DNA of 64,000 bases from Bradyrhizobium iriomotense (lineage in GTDB: Bacteria; Pseudomonadota; Alphaproteobacteria; Rhizobiales; Xanthobacteraceae). The DNA is taken from positions 87,526-151,525 of the forward strand of contig NZ_JAFCJZ010000022.1 in NCBI RefSeq assembly GCF_018130765.1, in the 5' to 3' direction. The first letter of the stretch is position 1; each line of letters opens with the position of its first letter. The position numbers were made by a program, and so were the translations under genes. Under the pieces are notes generated by a model that saw only the letters and a program-made list of their open reading frames with translations, was not told the origin of the DNA and did not search any database. Positions 7,523-16,267 of this stretch are shown piece after piece.

Positions 7523-8143
7523 ATGCCGGGAAACATGCTTTCCAAGGGCGAGGTATTCGTCATCGACACTGACGCCGCCTCCCGCGAACAACTTTCCATC
7601 GCGCTCCAACAGAGCGCCTATAACGTGATCTGCTTCGCCGACGGGGCGTCCCTGCTCTCGGAGGCCAAGGCGCGGATGCCGGCCTGTGTGCTGCTGGAGA
7701 TGCCGCCGGATCGCTCGGCCCTCGACGTGCTCAAGCGGCTGCGCGAGGAGAATTGCATGGCGCCGGTCCTGGTGACGTCGGCGAACGGCAGCATCGCCAT
7801 GGCGGTCGACGCGATCAAGAGCGGCGCGACCGACTTCATCGAGAAGCCGTTCCGCACCCACGACATTGTTGGCCGGATCGATGCCGCCATCGACGAGGTC
7901 GCGCAGCCCGGCGCGAACCGGCAGCGTTGGCTGCCCGGCTGCGAGCCCCTGACCGGGCGCGAAGGCGACGTGCTCGAGCATCTTGCCGCCGGTCTCACCA
8001 ACAAGGAGATCGCCCGCCGCATGCATCTGAGCGCAAGGACGGTCGAAGGCTACCGCGCCAGCATCCTGAAGAAGGCCGGCGCCAAGAACGTGACCGATCT
8101 GCTCCGCCGCATCTTCGGCCAGGGCTCGCCCGCTCAGGTTTGA
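7523..8143 (+). CDS. Orphan FixJ/NarL-type response regulator with Glu at the phospho-acceptor site
   Basis: A 206-residue protein with a receiver domain (about 8-125) and a LuxR-type DNA-binding domain (about 135-200, TGREGDVLEHLAAGLTNKEI). The layout and linker are of the FixJ kind. The residue aligning with the phosphorylated Asp is Glu59 in ACVLLEMPP, while the Thr/Ser switch (VTSANG) and Lys108 (IEKPF) are kept. An Asp-to-Glu change often mimics phosphorylation, so the protein may be constitutively active or phosphorylation-independent. No histidine kinase is nearby. Starts at 7496 (TTG) and 7535 (ATG) are alternatives; none has a strong ribosome site. Confidence 0.85.
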   Translation: MPGNMLSKGEVFVIDTDAASREQLSIALQQSAYNVICFADGASLLSEAKARMPACVLLEMPPDRSALDVLKRLREENCMAPVLVTSANGSIAMAVDAIKSGATDFIEKPFRTHDIVGRIDAAIDEVAQPGANRQRWLPGCEPLTGREGDVLEHLAAGLTNKEIARRMHLSARTVEGYRASILKKAGAKNVTDLLRRIFGQGSPAQV

Positions 8144-8314
8144 CGGCCTCCGCCGCGGGGCGATGATACGTTCCGTGGCCATGGTGCCGCCGCAGCGGCG
8201 CCCCACGGAAACCCCAATCGAACCAGTTCCTTCGCTGCCGCGTCCAACCATGTTGGCGAGGCATTTTGATCGCGCGTCCGGCTGGCGGCGCGGCGATACG
8301 GCAGGAGGGACTTT

Positions 8315-9991
8315 ATGCGCATCACCGCAAGATGTTTGGCAACGACGAGCCTGGTTCTTGTGACCATGGCGGCGTCGTCGCCGTCATGGGCCGCCGATCT
8401 GGACGCCAATTCGGCGATCGACACCGTCACCGTTTACCCCGATGGCGCCACCGTCACCCGCGTCATCACGGTCGATTTGCCGTCCGGTGACTCGACGCTG
8501 GTGGCCAAGGACTTTCCGCTCGGTCTCGATACGTCCTCCATCCGCGTCGAGGGGGAGGGGGGCACAAAACTCACCATCGGCACGATTGACGCGCGGCCGC
8601 CGCGTGCTGCGCCGGTCAATCTGCCCGAGCTGGACAAGCGCATCGAGGCGCTGAACGACCAGCGCGCCGACCTGCAGGGCGCGATCGACTCGGCCAATGC
8701 ACGGCGCAAGTTTGCGGAGCATTTTGCGGAAGCGTCCCCCGTGGGCATCGGCGAGAAGGGCGAGGCGCGGCCGATTGCCGAATGGCGCACGGCCTTTGCT
8801 GCTGTCGGCGAGGAAATTTCGAGCGCCGATACCGCAATCCGTGACGCCACGCGCAAGATGCGCGAGATCGACCGGCAGATCGCCCAGCTCGATGTCGAAC
8901 GCAAGGCCAAGCCGCCGAGCAAGCTCGAGGTCCGCATGGACATCGCGGCGACCGCCGCGACCAAGGCGACGCTGCGGGTGACTTATAATGTGCGCAATGC
9001 GCGCTGGCTGCCGCTCTATGACGCCCGGCTCGACACCGGCGCCAAGGACCGCAAGCCGCAGCTCGAGCTGGTCCGCCGCGCCGAGATCACGCAATCGACT
9101 GGCGAGGACTGGTCGAACGTGACGCTGGGCGTCTCCACCGTCCGCATCAGCCGAGGCGGCAGCGCGCCGGAGCTGAACTCGTTGGTCGCGCAATATCCGC
9201 AACCGCCGAGGCCCATGGCGCTCGGCACGGCCTCGGATCTGGCGCGGCCTGCGCCAATTGTTCGGCAGCGCTCGTACGAGCCCATGTCCAAGGCCGCCGA
9301 GGCGGGTGAGCTGCGCGAGCGCGCCGACGAGCAGCAGGCCGTTGCCGAGATCGGCGACTTCCAGGCGACGTTCAAAATCCCCGGCCGCGTCAGCCTCGGC
9401 GCCGCCGAGGGCGCCAAGAGCTTGCGCATCGCCTCGATGAGCGTGCCCGCCGATCTCGCGGTGCGCGCGGCACCGGTGATGGATCCCACCGCCTTCCTCG
9501 AAGCCAGCTTCAAGCAGACCGACGACACCACGCTGTTGCCGGGCAAGGTCGCGATCTATCGCGACGGCGTCTTCGTCGGCCGCGGCAAGATTTCTGCCTC
9601 GGCCAAGGACGACATCGTGCGGCTCGGCTTCGGTGCCGACGACAAGATCAAGATCGAGCGCGCCGTGCTCAAGCGCAACGAAGGCTCGGCGGGCCTCTTG
9701 GTCACGACGTCGAAGACCGACGAGCGTTCGTTCAAGACCACGATCCGCAACGGCCACGACTTCCCGATCAAGGTTGCGATCGAGGACCAGCTGCCGGTCA
9801 GCGAGAACGAGGACATCGTCGTCGAGATGCTGCCGTCGAGCACGCAGCCGACCGCCAGCAACATCCGCGACAAGCGCGGCGTGCTGGAATGGTCGTTCGA
9901 CGCCAAGCCGGGTGAAGCCCGGGACATCAACTTCGCCTGGCGCATCCGCTGGCCGAAGGACAAGAGCATGGTGATTGTGCCGGCGGGGTAG
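8315..9991 (+). CDS. MuiA-family (DUF4139/DUF4140) secreted protein
   Basis: A 558-residue protein with a signal peptide ending near PSWA-AD (about residue 27). An N-terminal DUF4140-like domain (IDTVTVYPDGATVTRV) comes first. A coiled-coil stretch (about residues 100-200, rich in Glu/Arg/Ala) follows, then a DUF4139 beta-rich domain (VTYNVRNARWLPLYDARLDT...TGEDWSNVTLGVSTVR). This is the architecture of 'mucoidy inhibitor MuiA' proteins. Their biochemical role is not known; the name comes from an effect on mucoid colony form. It stands alone, followed by a palindromic repeat. Confidence 0.85.
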   Translation: MRITARCLATTSLVLVTMAASSPSWAADLDANSAIDTVTVYPDGATVTRVITVDLPSGDSTLVAKDFPLGLDTSSIRVEGEGGTKLTIGTIDARPPRAAPVNLPELDKRIEALNDQRADLQGAIDSANARRKFAEHFAEASPVGIGEKGEARPIAEWRTAFAAVGEEISSADTAIRDATRKMREIDRQIAQLDVERKAKPPSKLEVRMDIAATAATKATLRVTYNVRNARWLPLYDARLDTGAKDRKPQLELVRRAEITQSTGEDWSNVTLGVSTVRISRGGSAPELNSLVAQYPQPPRPMALGTASDLARPAPIVRQRSYEPMSKAAEAGELRERADEQQAVAEIGDFQATFKIPGRVSLGAAEGAKSLRIASMSVPADLAVRAAPVMDPTAFLEASFKQTDDTTLLPGKVAIYRDGVFVGRGKISASAKDDIVRLGFGADDKIKIERAVLKRNEGSAGLLVTTSKTDERSFKTTIRNGHDFPIKVAIEDQLPVSENEDIVVEMLPSSTQPTASNIRDKRGVLEWSFDAKPGEARDINFAWRIRWPKDKSMVIVPAG

Positions 9992-10015
9992 GGCCGGTCG
10001 CGCCACAAGGGAAGT

Positions 10016-10133
10016 GCGCTCCCTCTCCCGCTTGCGGGAGAGGGCTGGGGTGAGGGCTCTTTCCTCTAGGGGATTGTCCCGTTGCGGCGACACCCTCTCC
10101 CCACCCCTCCCCCGCAAGCGGGGGAGGGAGCGC
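10016..10133. repeat. Palindromic intergenic repeat, family B copy 1
   Basis: The arms are GCGCTCCCTCTCCCGCTTGCGG and a matching arm ending in GGGGGAGGGAGCGC, each with an internal hairpin (CTCCCGCTTGCGGGAG; CCCCCGCAAGCGGGGG). The centre includes GGGTGAGGG-type sequence. Related copies are at 18867-19055, 32724-32883 and 42195-42342. It separates the convergent MuiA gene and hmuV. Confidence 0.85.
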
Positions 10134-10158
10134 GCCGCCTTCGCAGAAGCAGTGCTGG

Positions 10159-10959
10159 CTAAATTCCGGTCTCAACCGCCCGCATCGACTGCGGCAGCAC
10201 ATACGGCACGCCGTCGGCCTGATGGACGACGGCGTCGATTTCGAAGATATCGCGGATGATCTCGCGGGTGACGACTTCCGCGCGCGGGCCGTCGACGGCG
10301 AGCCTGCCGCCGCTCAGCACGACCAGCCGGTCGGCGAAGCGGATCGCGAGATTGAGGTCGTGCAGGATCGCGACGACGGCGGTGCCGCCGGCCGCACGGC
10401 GGCGCGCGGCTTCGACGAGGTCGATCTGGTGGCGCAGGTCGAGGCTCGAGGTCGGCTCGTCCAGCAGCAAAAGCCCGGGTCCACGCTCGGCTTCGCCGCA
10501 GGCGAGCTGCACCAGCACGCGGGCGAAATGGGCGCGCTGCTGCTCGCCGCCCGACAGCGTCGGCAATTGCCGTTCGCGGAAATGCGCCAGGCCCACCTCG
10601 TCCAGCGCGGCGTCGACAAGCCGGCCTGCCTCGTGTGGGCTGCGCTCGCCGGCGCCCATCAGCACGATTTCCTCGACCGTGAAGGGGAAGGTGACGTTGA
10701 TATGCTGGGACAGCATCGCGCGGCGCGCGGCAAGCTCGCGCGGCGTGTAGCTTTTGATGTCGCGCTGCTTCAGCCACACCTCGCCCTGGCTCGGACGGAG
10801 GTCGCCGGAGAGCAGCCGCAGCAGCGTCGACTTGCCGGCGCCGTTCGGGCCGATGATGGCGACCATCTCGCCGGCCGCAACCGTCAGGCCGACGCCGTTG
10901 AGCAGCGTGGCGCGGCCGGCGCGCTTGCTAAGAGATGTCGCCTCGATCACTGTGCTCAT
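10159..10959 (-). CDS. hmuV: Haem ABC importer ATPase HmuV
   Basis: Cytoplasmic ATPase driving haem import through HmuU. The 266-residue protein has a Walker A GPNGAGKST, the ABC signature LSGGEQQR, Walker B LLLLDEP and the switch histidine in ILHDLN. The start at 10959 (MSTVIEATSL) overlaps the hmuU stop by ATGA, so the two are translationally coupled. The stop lies just before repeat family B. It is the last gene of hmuP-hmuT-hmuU-hmuV. Confidence 0.96.
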   Translation of the reverse strand: MSTVIEATSLSKRAGRATLLNGVGLTVAAGEMVAIIGPNGAGKSTLLRLLSGDLRPSQGEVWLKQRDIKSYTPRELAARRAMLSQHINVTFPFTVEEIVLMGAGERSPHEAGRLVDAALDEVGLAHFRERQLPTLSGGEQQRAHFARVLVQLACGEAERGPGLLLLDEPTSSLDLRHQIDLVEAARRRAAGGTAVVAILHDLNLAIRFADRLVVLSGGRLAVDGPRAEVVTREIIRDIFEIDAVVHQADGVPYVLPQSMRAVETGI

Positions 10960-12047
10960 AGCGCGGCCAGCCCGCGCTGCCGCAGCAGGATGCCGAGGAA
11001 GACCGGCGCGCCCACGGCGGCGGTCAAAATGCCGATCGGCATTTCCGCGGGCGTCACGATGGTGCGCGCCAGCGTGTCGGCGCCAACCATCAGGATCGCG
11101 CCGAGCAGCACGGAAGCCGGAAGCAGCAGGCGATGCGCGGGCCCGATGACGAGCCGCAGCAGATGCGGCACGACGATGCCGACGAAGCCGATCACGCCGC
11201 TGATCGACACGGCAACGCCGGTCATGGCGGAGACCATGACGATCGAGATTCGCTTCAGGCGCTCGACATCGACCCCGCCGTGGAAGGCGTCGGCCTCGCC
11301 GAGCACCAGCAGATCGAGACCGCGGGCGATGAAGGCGCAAGCTGCGAGTCCGATAACAAGGACCGGCGCGAGCACGGCGGCCTTGGTCCAGGTCGCGCCG
11401 CTCATCGAGCCGAGCATCCAGAACGTGATGTCGCGGAGCTGACGGTCGTCGGCGATGAACACCAAGAGCCCGATGCCGGCGTTGGCGATCGCGGTGATGG
11501 CGACGCCGGCAAGCAGGAAGATCGCGATCGAGGTCCGTCCCGAGCGGCTGGAGATGCCGTAGAGAATGGCGGTCGTTGCCAGCGAGCCCGCGAAGGCGGC
11601 GAGCGGCAACAGCTCGGTCTGGAGGAAGTGCAGCGCCCCGCCGAAGCGTGAATCCGTGAAGACGATCGCGCTCGCGGCGGCGAGCGCGCCGCCGCTGGAG
11701 ACGCCGACGAGAGCGGGGTCGGCGAGCGGATTGCGGAACAGCCCCTGCATGATCGCGCCGGCCGCCGCCAACAGCCCGCCGACCATCGCGGTCGCGGCAA
11801 TGCGGGGGATGCGGATCGACCACAGCACGAGCTGGTCACGCACCGTCATGGCATCGGCGGTCGTGTTGCCGGTGAAGCCGAGCGCAGCAGGCAGCCGGGA
11901 GAGGGGAATGCCGGCTGCGCCGACCGTAAGGGCGACGACGGCGGTGGCGACCAGTGCCGCAAGCAGAAGGGGGATCGCGAACGATGCGGACCGCCGCCCT
12001 GCGCTTCGCCGCAGGCTCCGTGCCTCGGTCCCGATCGCCACGCTCAT
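10956..12047 (-). CDS. hmuU: Haem ABC importer permease HmuU
   Basis: A 363-residue FecCD-type permease with about ten transmembrane helices; it contains the family motifs RIPRIAATAMVGG, GVSSGGALAAA, LGSMSGATW and GVIGFVGIVVPHLLR. The start at 12047 (MSVAIGTEARSL) overlaps the hmuT stop by ATGA, and its stop overlaps the hmuV start the same way. It moves haem delivered by HmuT across the inner membrane. Confidence 0.95.
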   Translation of the reverse strand: MSVAIGTEARSLRRSAGRRSASFAIPLLLAALVATAVVALTVGAAGIPLSRLPAALGFTGNTTADAMTVRDQLVLWSIRIPRIAATAMVGGLLAAAGAIMQGLFRNPLADPALVGVSSGGALAAASAIVFTDSRFGGALHFLQTELLPLAAFAGSLATTAILYGISSRSGRTSIAIFLLAGVAITAIANAGIGLLVFIADDRQLRDITFWMLGSMSGATWTKAAVLAPVLVIGLAACAFIARGLDLLVLGEADAFHGGVDVERLKRISIVMVSAMTGVAVSISGVIGFVGIVVPHLLRLVIGPAHRLLLPASVLLGAILMVGADTLARTIVTPAEMPIGILTAAVGAPVFLGILLRQRGLAAL

Positions 12048-12994
12048 TGCCGGCAATTCGCCGCCGACAGAGCCGACGTGAATGCGCCGCCATCGGCCAA
12101 GGCCGGATACAGCTTGACCGAGAGATCGCGCGCCGCCGCGGCCGTGCGCGGCCCGAAGCCGAGCAGATAGAGCCCGTCCATCGTGATGAAGCTCTTGCTG
12201 GCCGCGACCGGGGTCAGCGCAAAGCCGGGATGCGTGTAGACTGCATCGGCCTGCAGCGAATCCTTGCCGCGCTCGATCGACAGCACGACGTCCGGCTTTG
12301 CGGCCACGATCGCCTCGTCGCCGATGACCTTGTAGCCGTCGTAATCGCCGACGGCGTTGGCCGCGCCGGCAAGCTGGATGATCTCGTCGGCTGCGGTCTT
12401 GTGGCCGGCCACCATGGCGCGCCCGTTCTGGAGCGACATCACGAACATCACGCGCACCGGCCTCGTCACCTTGGTGCGCAGCGCGCGGAGCTGGGCGAGA
12501 TCGGCACCGACGGCGGCGCTGAGGCATTCGGCGCGCGCATCGACACCCATGGCATGGCCGACCAGCTTGATCTTCTCGATCAGGCCGTCCTCGGAGAAGG
12601 TCTCTGGCACCAGCACCAGCGGCACCTTCGCCGTCTCCAGCACGTCCATGGTCTCGCGCGGGCCCGAGCCCTGGATCGCCAGGATCAGCGTCGGGTTGAG
12701 ACCGAGCACGCCCTCGGCCGAGATCTGGCGCATGTAGCCGACATTGGGTTTGTCGTGCAGCGCCGCCGCGGGATAAAGGCTCGTGGTGTCGACGCCGACC
12801 AGCCTGCTTTCCAGCCCGAGCGCGTAGAGGATCTCGGTGATGGCGCCGCCGATCGAGACCGTGCGGGCAAAGTCGGCAACAGTGACGTCGCGATTGCGCG
12901 CATCATGGACCGTGATGCCGGCGGCATGCGCGCTGGACGCAAGCGCGATGGTGCCTGATAGCACGAGGTTTGCGAGGGTGCGACAAAATGTCAT
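12044..12994 (-). CDS. hmuT: Periplasmic haem-binding protein HmuT
   Basis: A 316-residue substrate-binding protein of the haem ABC system. It has a signal peptide (cleavage near AHA-AG, residue 24), then the two-lobed TroA/FecB-like fold with VSIGGAITEILYALGLE and VGVDTTSLYPAA typical of HmuT. A conserved Tyr for axial haem ligation is likely in this region (SLYPAA or NVGYMR). A GGAAG site lies upstream. The preceding hmuP reading frame runs 92 bases into this gene in another frame, which is unusual (see findings). Confidence 0.95.
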   Translation of the reverse strand: MTFCRTLANLVLSGTIALASSAHAAGITVHDARNRDVTVADFARTVSIGGAITEILYALGLESRLVGVDTTSLYPAAALHDKPNVGYMRQISAEGVLGLNPTLILAIQGSGPRETMDVLETAKVPLVLVPETFSEDGLIEKIKLVGHAMGVDARAECLSAAVGADLAQLRALRTKVTRPVRVMFVMSLQNGRAMVAGHKTAADEIIQLAGAANAVGDYDGYKVIGDEAIVAAKPDVVLSIERGKDSLQADAVYTHPGFALTPVAASKSFITMDGLYLLGFGPRTAAAARDLSVKLYPALADGGAFTSALSAANCRQ

Positions 12995-13208
12995 TGCAGG
13001 TTACTTCCGTCAGGATCAGCTTGTTTTGCGAGGTCAGTCGAAGGCGATAGCTGTCCTCGCCATGAGCGATGATGATCTCGCGCTCATGCGCAAACAGCTC
13101 GCGGCTGTCGATCCGGCTTCCGCGCATGGTGAGAGTTCTCGTTGTTGCAGAAGGACCTTGTGCCGGCCCTGCCGCATCGCCGCTATTGTCTCCTGATGTT
13201 GCCGACAT
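12903..13208 (-). CDS. hmuP: HmuP/HemP haem-uptake regulator with apparently frameshifted C-terminus
   Basis: Small HemP-family protein; in B. japonicum HmuP is a co-activator acting with Irr on haem-utilisation genes. The core is clear: SRELFAHEREIIIAHGEDSYR followed by LRLTSQNKLILTE. Family members normally end LILTK-stop. Here the DNA reads acg-gaa-gta-a; removal of one G at 13007/13008 would give acg-aag-taa, the canonical end, 6 nt before the hmuT ATG. As it stands the frame continues 33 more codons (VTCND...) into hmuT. The start is uncertain: ATG at 13208 (101 residues) or 13127; neither has a strong ribosome site. Confidence 0.8.
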   Translation of the reverse strand: MSATSGDNSGDAAGPAQGPSATTRTLTMRGSRIDSRELFAHEREIIIAHGEDSYRLRLTSQNKLILTEVTCNDILSHPRKPRAIRHHRACVQRACRRHHGP

Positions 13209-13287
13209 AATGGGTGTGATGCGCTTTCGTAAATTCAGAGGCTGCCTGCTTGTATAGGCGGCGTCAGGCGCATTCCAACGGCGGCAA

Positions 13288-13304
13288 TTTACAATTGATA
13301 TAAA
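13288..13304. promoter_or_regulatory. Candidate Irr-type iron control element between hmuP and hmuR
   Basis: TTTACAATTGATATAAA matches 11 of 14 fixed positions of the rhizobial Irr-box TTTAGAA-N3-TTCTAAA as I recall it. It is in an A+T-rich spot of a GC-rich intergenic region, about 80 bp upstream of hmuP and 165 bp upstream of hmuR, where Irr/HmuP control is expected. Confidence 0.45.
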
Positions 13305-13469
13305 CTGCAACCTGCGGTCATTGACCGTCAGAGTGTTGCCACGTAACCAAATATGGCAGCGGGCGGCATGTCCGCGCCTTGAGAAATTCAGCCAGCCAGT
13401 CGCCGCGTCGTGCGGCGCACGCCAGCCAGACGACAACAAAATTAAAGTGAAGTGCAGGCTGGGGCTGAT

Positions 13470-15812
13470 ATGGCTGACGGGGCTAGGTATTCGCGCGCCC
13501 TGATTTTGGGCGCGTCGGTGGTTTCAATTGCGGCAGTGATGCCGGCAAGCGGCTTTGCGCAGACCGCATCGCCGCAGGCCGAAAACGCGTCACCGAAGCA
13601 GGCCAAGCGCAAGCAGGCCAAGCCGCAAGCCGCACAGCAAGCGACGCCTGAAACCCTGAACGCCCGCGCCCAGGCGGGCAGCACCGCGCCTGTTCAGGTG
13701 CTCGACACCATCACGGTCGCCGCAACCAAGACCAAGGAGCGTGCGATCGATGCACTCGCGCCCGTCAGCTCGATTTCGCTCGACCAGATCCAGGGGCTCC
13801 AGCCCAACCGGCTGTCGGACATCTTCTATGCCGTGCCCGGCGTGTCGTTCCAGGAGCGCGGTGACGATCCCGCGACGGTCATCAACATCCGCGGCTTGCA
13901 GGATTTCGGCCGCGTCGCTGTCGTCGTCGACGGCGCGCGGCAGAACTACCAGCGCACCGGCCACAACGCCAACGGCTCGTTCTTCCTCGATCCTGAATTG
14001 ATCGGCGGCGTCGACGTGGTGCGCGGTCCGACCGCCAACATCTATGGCTCCGGCGCGATCGGCGGCCTGGTCTCGTTCCGCACCAAGGACATCAACGACG
14101 TGCTGCGTCCCGGCGAGCGCTGGGGCGTCGATCTCTCGGGCACCTACGGCACCAACAACAATCGCGGCCTCGGCTCGGTGTTCGGCGGCGTGCGTGCCAC
14201 GCCCGACGTCGATATCTTCGGCGGCGCGGTCTACCGCACGCAAGGTAATTACAAGGACGGCAACGGCACCGAGATCGGCAACACCGGCAACCAGGTCGAG
14301 GCCGGGCTGATGAAGCTCACGGTGCGGCCGGCCCTCGGTCACGAGGTCAAGTTCGGCGCCGTGTTCCAGGACTATCAATACGATATCGGCCAGCTCAATC
14401 GCGGCCCGGTGGCAACCGCGGCACAGCGCGCGCTCTATCAGGGCTCATCGGTCTATGCGTCCGACGCCAAGAACTACACCGGCACGCTGACCTGGAACTA
14501 CTCGCTGCCGAGCGACAATCTGTTCGACTCGCACGTGTCGGTCTACGGCAATCGCGTCGACAACGACCAGACCAAGACCTATCACTATTCGACATCGGGC
14601 GCGGCCTATTGCGGCACCGGCAATGTCGGCAACAACATCTCCGGCTGCGTCGGCGACAAGCGTGGTTATACGCTCAATACCGTCGGCTTCGACGCCAACA
14701 ACACCACGCGCTTCAATGTCGGCGACTGGCGCAATGCCGTGACCTACGGGGTCGATGCGTTCCAGGACGACGTGATCACGACCGACAGCCGGGGCAATTC
14801 CAACATCACGACGCCGAGCGGTATCCGCACTGTTTCCGGCGGCTTCGTTCAGTTGAAGCAGAATTACAGCACCTGGTTCGAGGCGGTCAGCGCGATCCGT
14901 TATGACCGCTACAATCTGCAGTCGGGCACGACGAATACGGGCGGCGACCGCTTCTCGCCGAAGATAACCCTCGGTGTCACGCCGGTCCCGGGCTTCCAGC
15001 CCTATGTCAGCTATGCCGAAGGCTATCGCGCCCCGTCGATCACGGAGACCGTGATCAATGGTGCGCATGCGACTGGCGGCAGCCCTGCTTTCTTCAACTG
15101 CCCGGATGGCACGACAGGCCTGTTCTGCTTCCTGCCCAACCCCAACCTTCGTCCCGAGGTCGGCAAGAACAAGGAAGTCGGCTTCAATCTGAAGTACGAC
15201 AACATCTTCAGCGCAAACGACTCGTTCCGCGGCAAGATCAACCTGTTCCGCAACGACGTCTCCGACTACATCGATCTCGTCGCCTCGGCGCCGGTCCCGG
15301 TGCCGCCGTTCGGCTCGTTCAGCCAGTTCTACCAGTACCAGAACATCGCACAGGCCCGCATCGAGGGTTTCGAGGCGGAGACGATGTACGATGCCGGCGA
15401 CTGGTTCATCGGCGTCGCCGGTCACTACATCAAGGGCAAGAACGTCCAGACCAATATCGGGCTCGCGACCATCACCCCGACCAAGGTCGTCACGACCGGC
15501 GGTGTCCGCCTGCTCGATCGCACCCTGATCCTGTCGGCGCAGTGGGCCTCGTACGGTCCGAACAACGACGTGCCCGCCAACTATATCCCGTCGACCGGGT
15601 ACGACCTGGTCAACCTGTACCTGACCTACAACGCGACCAGGGATATCGTGTTCTCGGCCTCGATCGACAATCTCCTGAACCAGTACTACCGGCCTTACGC
15701 CATTCCCGGCAATTCGACCGACGGCACGTCGCAGAACGACGTGCTGTGGACGAGCCCGGGACCGGGCCGGGTCTACAAGGCCGGCATGAAGATCCACTTC
15801 GGAGGTGCGTAA
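13470..15812 (+). CDS. hmuR: TonB-dependent outer-membrane haem receptor HmuR
   Basis: A 780-residue receptor of the haemoglobin/haem TonB family. It has a signal peptide (to about residue 30, GFA-QT), an Ala/Lys/Gln-rich linker, a TonB-box-like LDTITVAATKTKE, a plug domain (LSDIFYAVPGVSFQERGDDPATVINIRG; VVDGARQNYQRTGHN), and a 22-strand barrel. The barrel carries the haem-receptor segment SYAEGYRAPS and ends in a terminal aromatic-type strand (YKAGMKIHFGGA). A GTG at 13452 could add six residues. It is divergent from hmuP and followed by hmuQ and hutX; energy would come from the exbBD-tonB genes downstream. Confidence 0.95.
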   Translation: MADGARYSRALILGASVVSIAAVMPASGFAQTASPQAENASPKQAKRKQAKPQAAQQATPETLNARAQAGSTAPVQVLDTITVAATKTKERAIDALAPVSSISLDQIQGLQPNRLSDIFYAVPGVSFQERGDDPATVINIRGLQDFGRVAVVVDGARQNYQRTGHNANGSFFLDPELIGGVDVVRGPTANIYGSGAIGGLVSFRTKDINDVLRPGERWGVDLSGTYGTNNNRGLGSVFGGVRATPDVDIFGGAVYRTQGNYKDGNGTEIGNTGNQVEAGLMKLTVRPALGHEVKFGAVFQDYQYDIGQLNRGPVATAAQRALYQGSSVYASDAKNYTGTLTWNYSLPSDNLFDSHVSVYGNRVDNDQTKTYHYSTSGAAYCGTGNVGNNISGCVGDKRGYTLNTVGFDANNTTRFNVGDWRNAVTYGVDAFQDDVITTDSRGNSNITTPSGIRTVSGGFVQLKQNYSTWFEAVSAIRYDRYNLQSGTTNTGGDRFSPKITLGVTPVPGFQPYVSYAEGYRAPSITETVINGAHATGGSPAFFNCPDGTTGLFCFLPNPNLRPEVGKNKEVGFNLKYDNIFSANDSFRGKINLFRNDVSDYIDLVASAPVPVPPFGSFSQFYQYQNIAQARIEGFEAETMYDAGDWFIGVAGHYIKGKNVQTNIGLATITPTKVVTTGGVRLLDRTLILSAQWASYGPNNDVPANYIPSTGYDLVNLYLTYNATRDIVFSASIDNLLNQYYRPYAIPGNSTDGTSQNDVLWTSPGPGRVYKAGMKIHFGGA

Positions 15813-15910
15813 GCCGGAAGGCGCCGCAACACCATAACTTCCGCCGGGCCGCGCTGATGCTCCAGCGCGGCTTCGGCGCGTTTTCGTCTTGATAGCAAGG
15901 AGAGACTTTT

Positions 15911-16246
15911 ATGTTCATCGCAATGAATCGTTTCCAGGTGAAGCTCGGCTCGGAAGCGGCTTTCGAGACTGTCTGGCGCACCCGCGAATCCTATCTCGGC
16001 AGCATGGCGGGCTTCGTCGAATTCCATCTGCTCAAAGGGCCGGTCGCCGAGGACCACACGCTGTATTCCTCGCACACGGTGTGGGTCGACAAGGCGGCCT
16101 TCGAGGCCTGGACCCGCTCAGACGAATTCCGCCGCGCGCATGCGCGCGCCGACAACAAGACCGGCGAAAGCCTCTATCTCGGCCACCCCAAGTTCGAAGG
16201 CTTCGAGGTCATCATGACCGAGCGCAAGGCGAGCGCGGCTGCCTGA
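15911..16246 (+). CDS. hmuQ: Haem-degrading monooxygenase HmuQ (IsdG-like)
   Basis: A 111-residue dimeric alpha/beta-barrel protein of the IsdG/HmuQ class that opens the haem ring to release iron. Diagnostic positions are Asn6 (MFIAMNRF), the FETVWRTRESYLG helix and the SSHTVWVDKAAFEAW strand-helix. The likely axial His lies in the RAHARADN loop. It is preceded by AAGGAGAG and follows hmuR by about 100 bp. B. japonicum has two such enzymes, HmuQ and HmuD; location in the hmu block favours HmuQ. Confidence 0.88.
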   Translation: MFIAMNRFQVKLGSEAAFETVWRTRESYLGSMAGFVEFHLLKGPVAEDHTLYSSHTVWVDKAAFEAWTRSDEFRRAHARADNKTGESLYLGHPKFEGFEVIMTERKASAAA

Positions 16247-16267
16247 GCGGCTAGCGGAGGACCAGGC

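Noticed and set aside
10016..10133. CRISPR array suspicion from repeated CTCTCCCGC units
   Set aside because: There are only two inverted, not direct, units and no spacers; it is a palindromic intergenic repeat with copies elsewhere.
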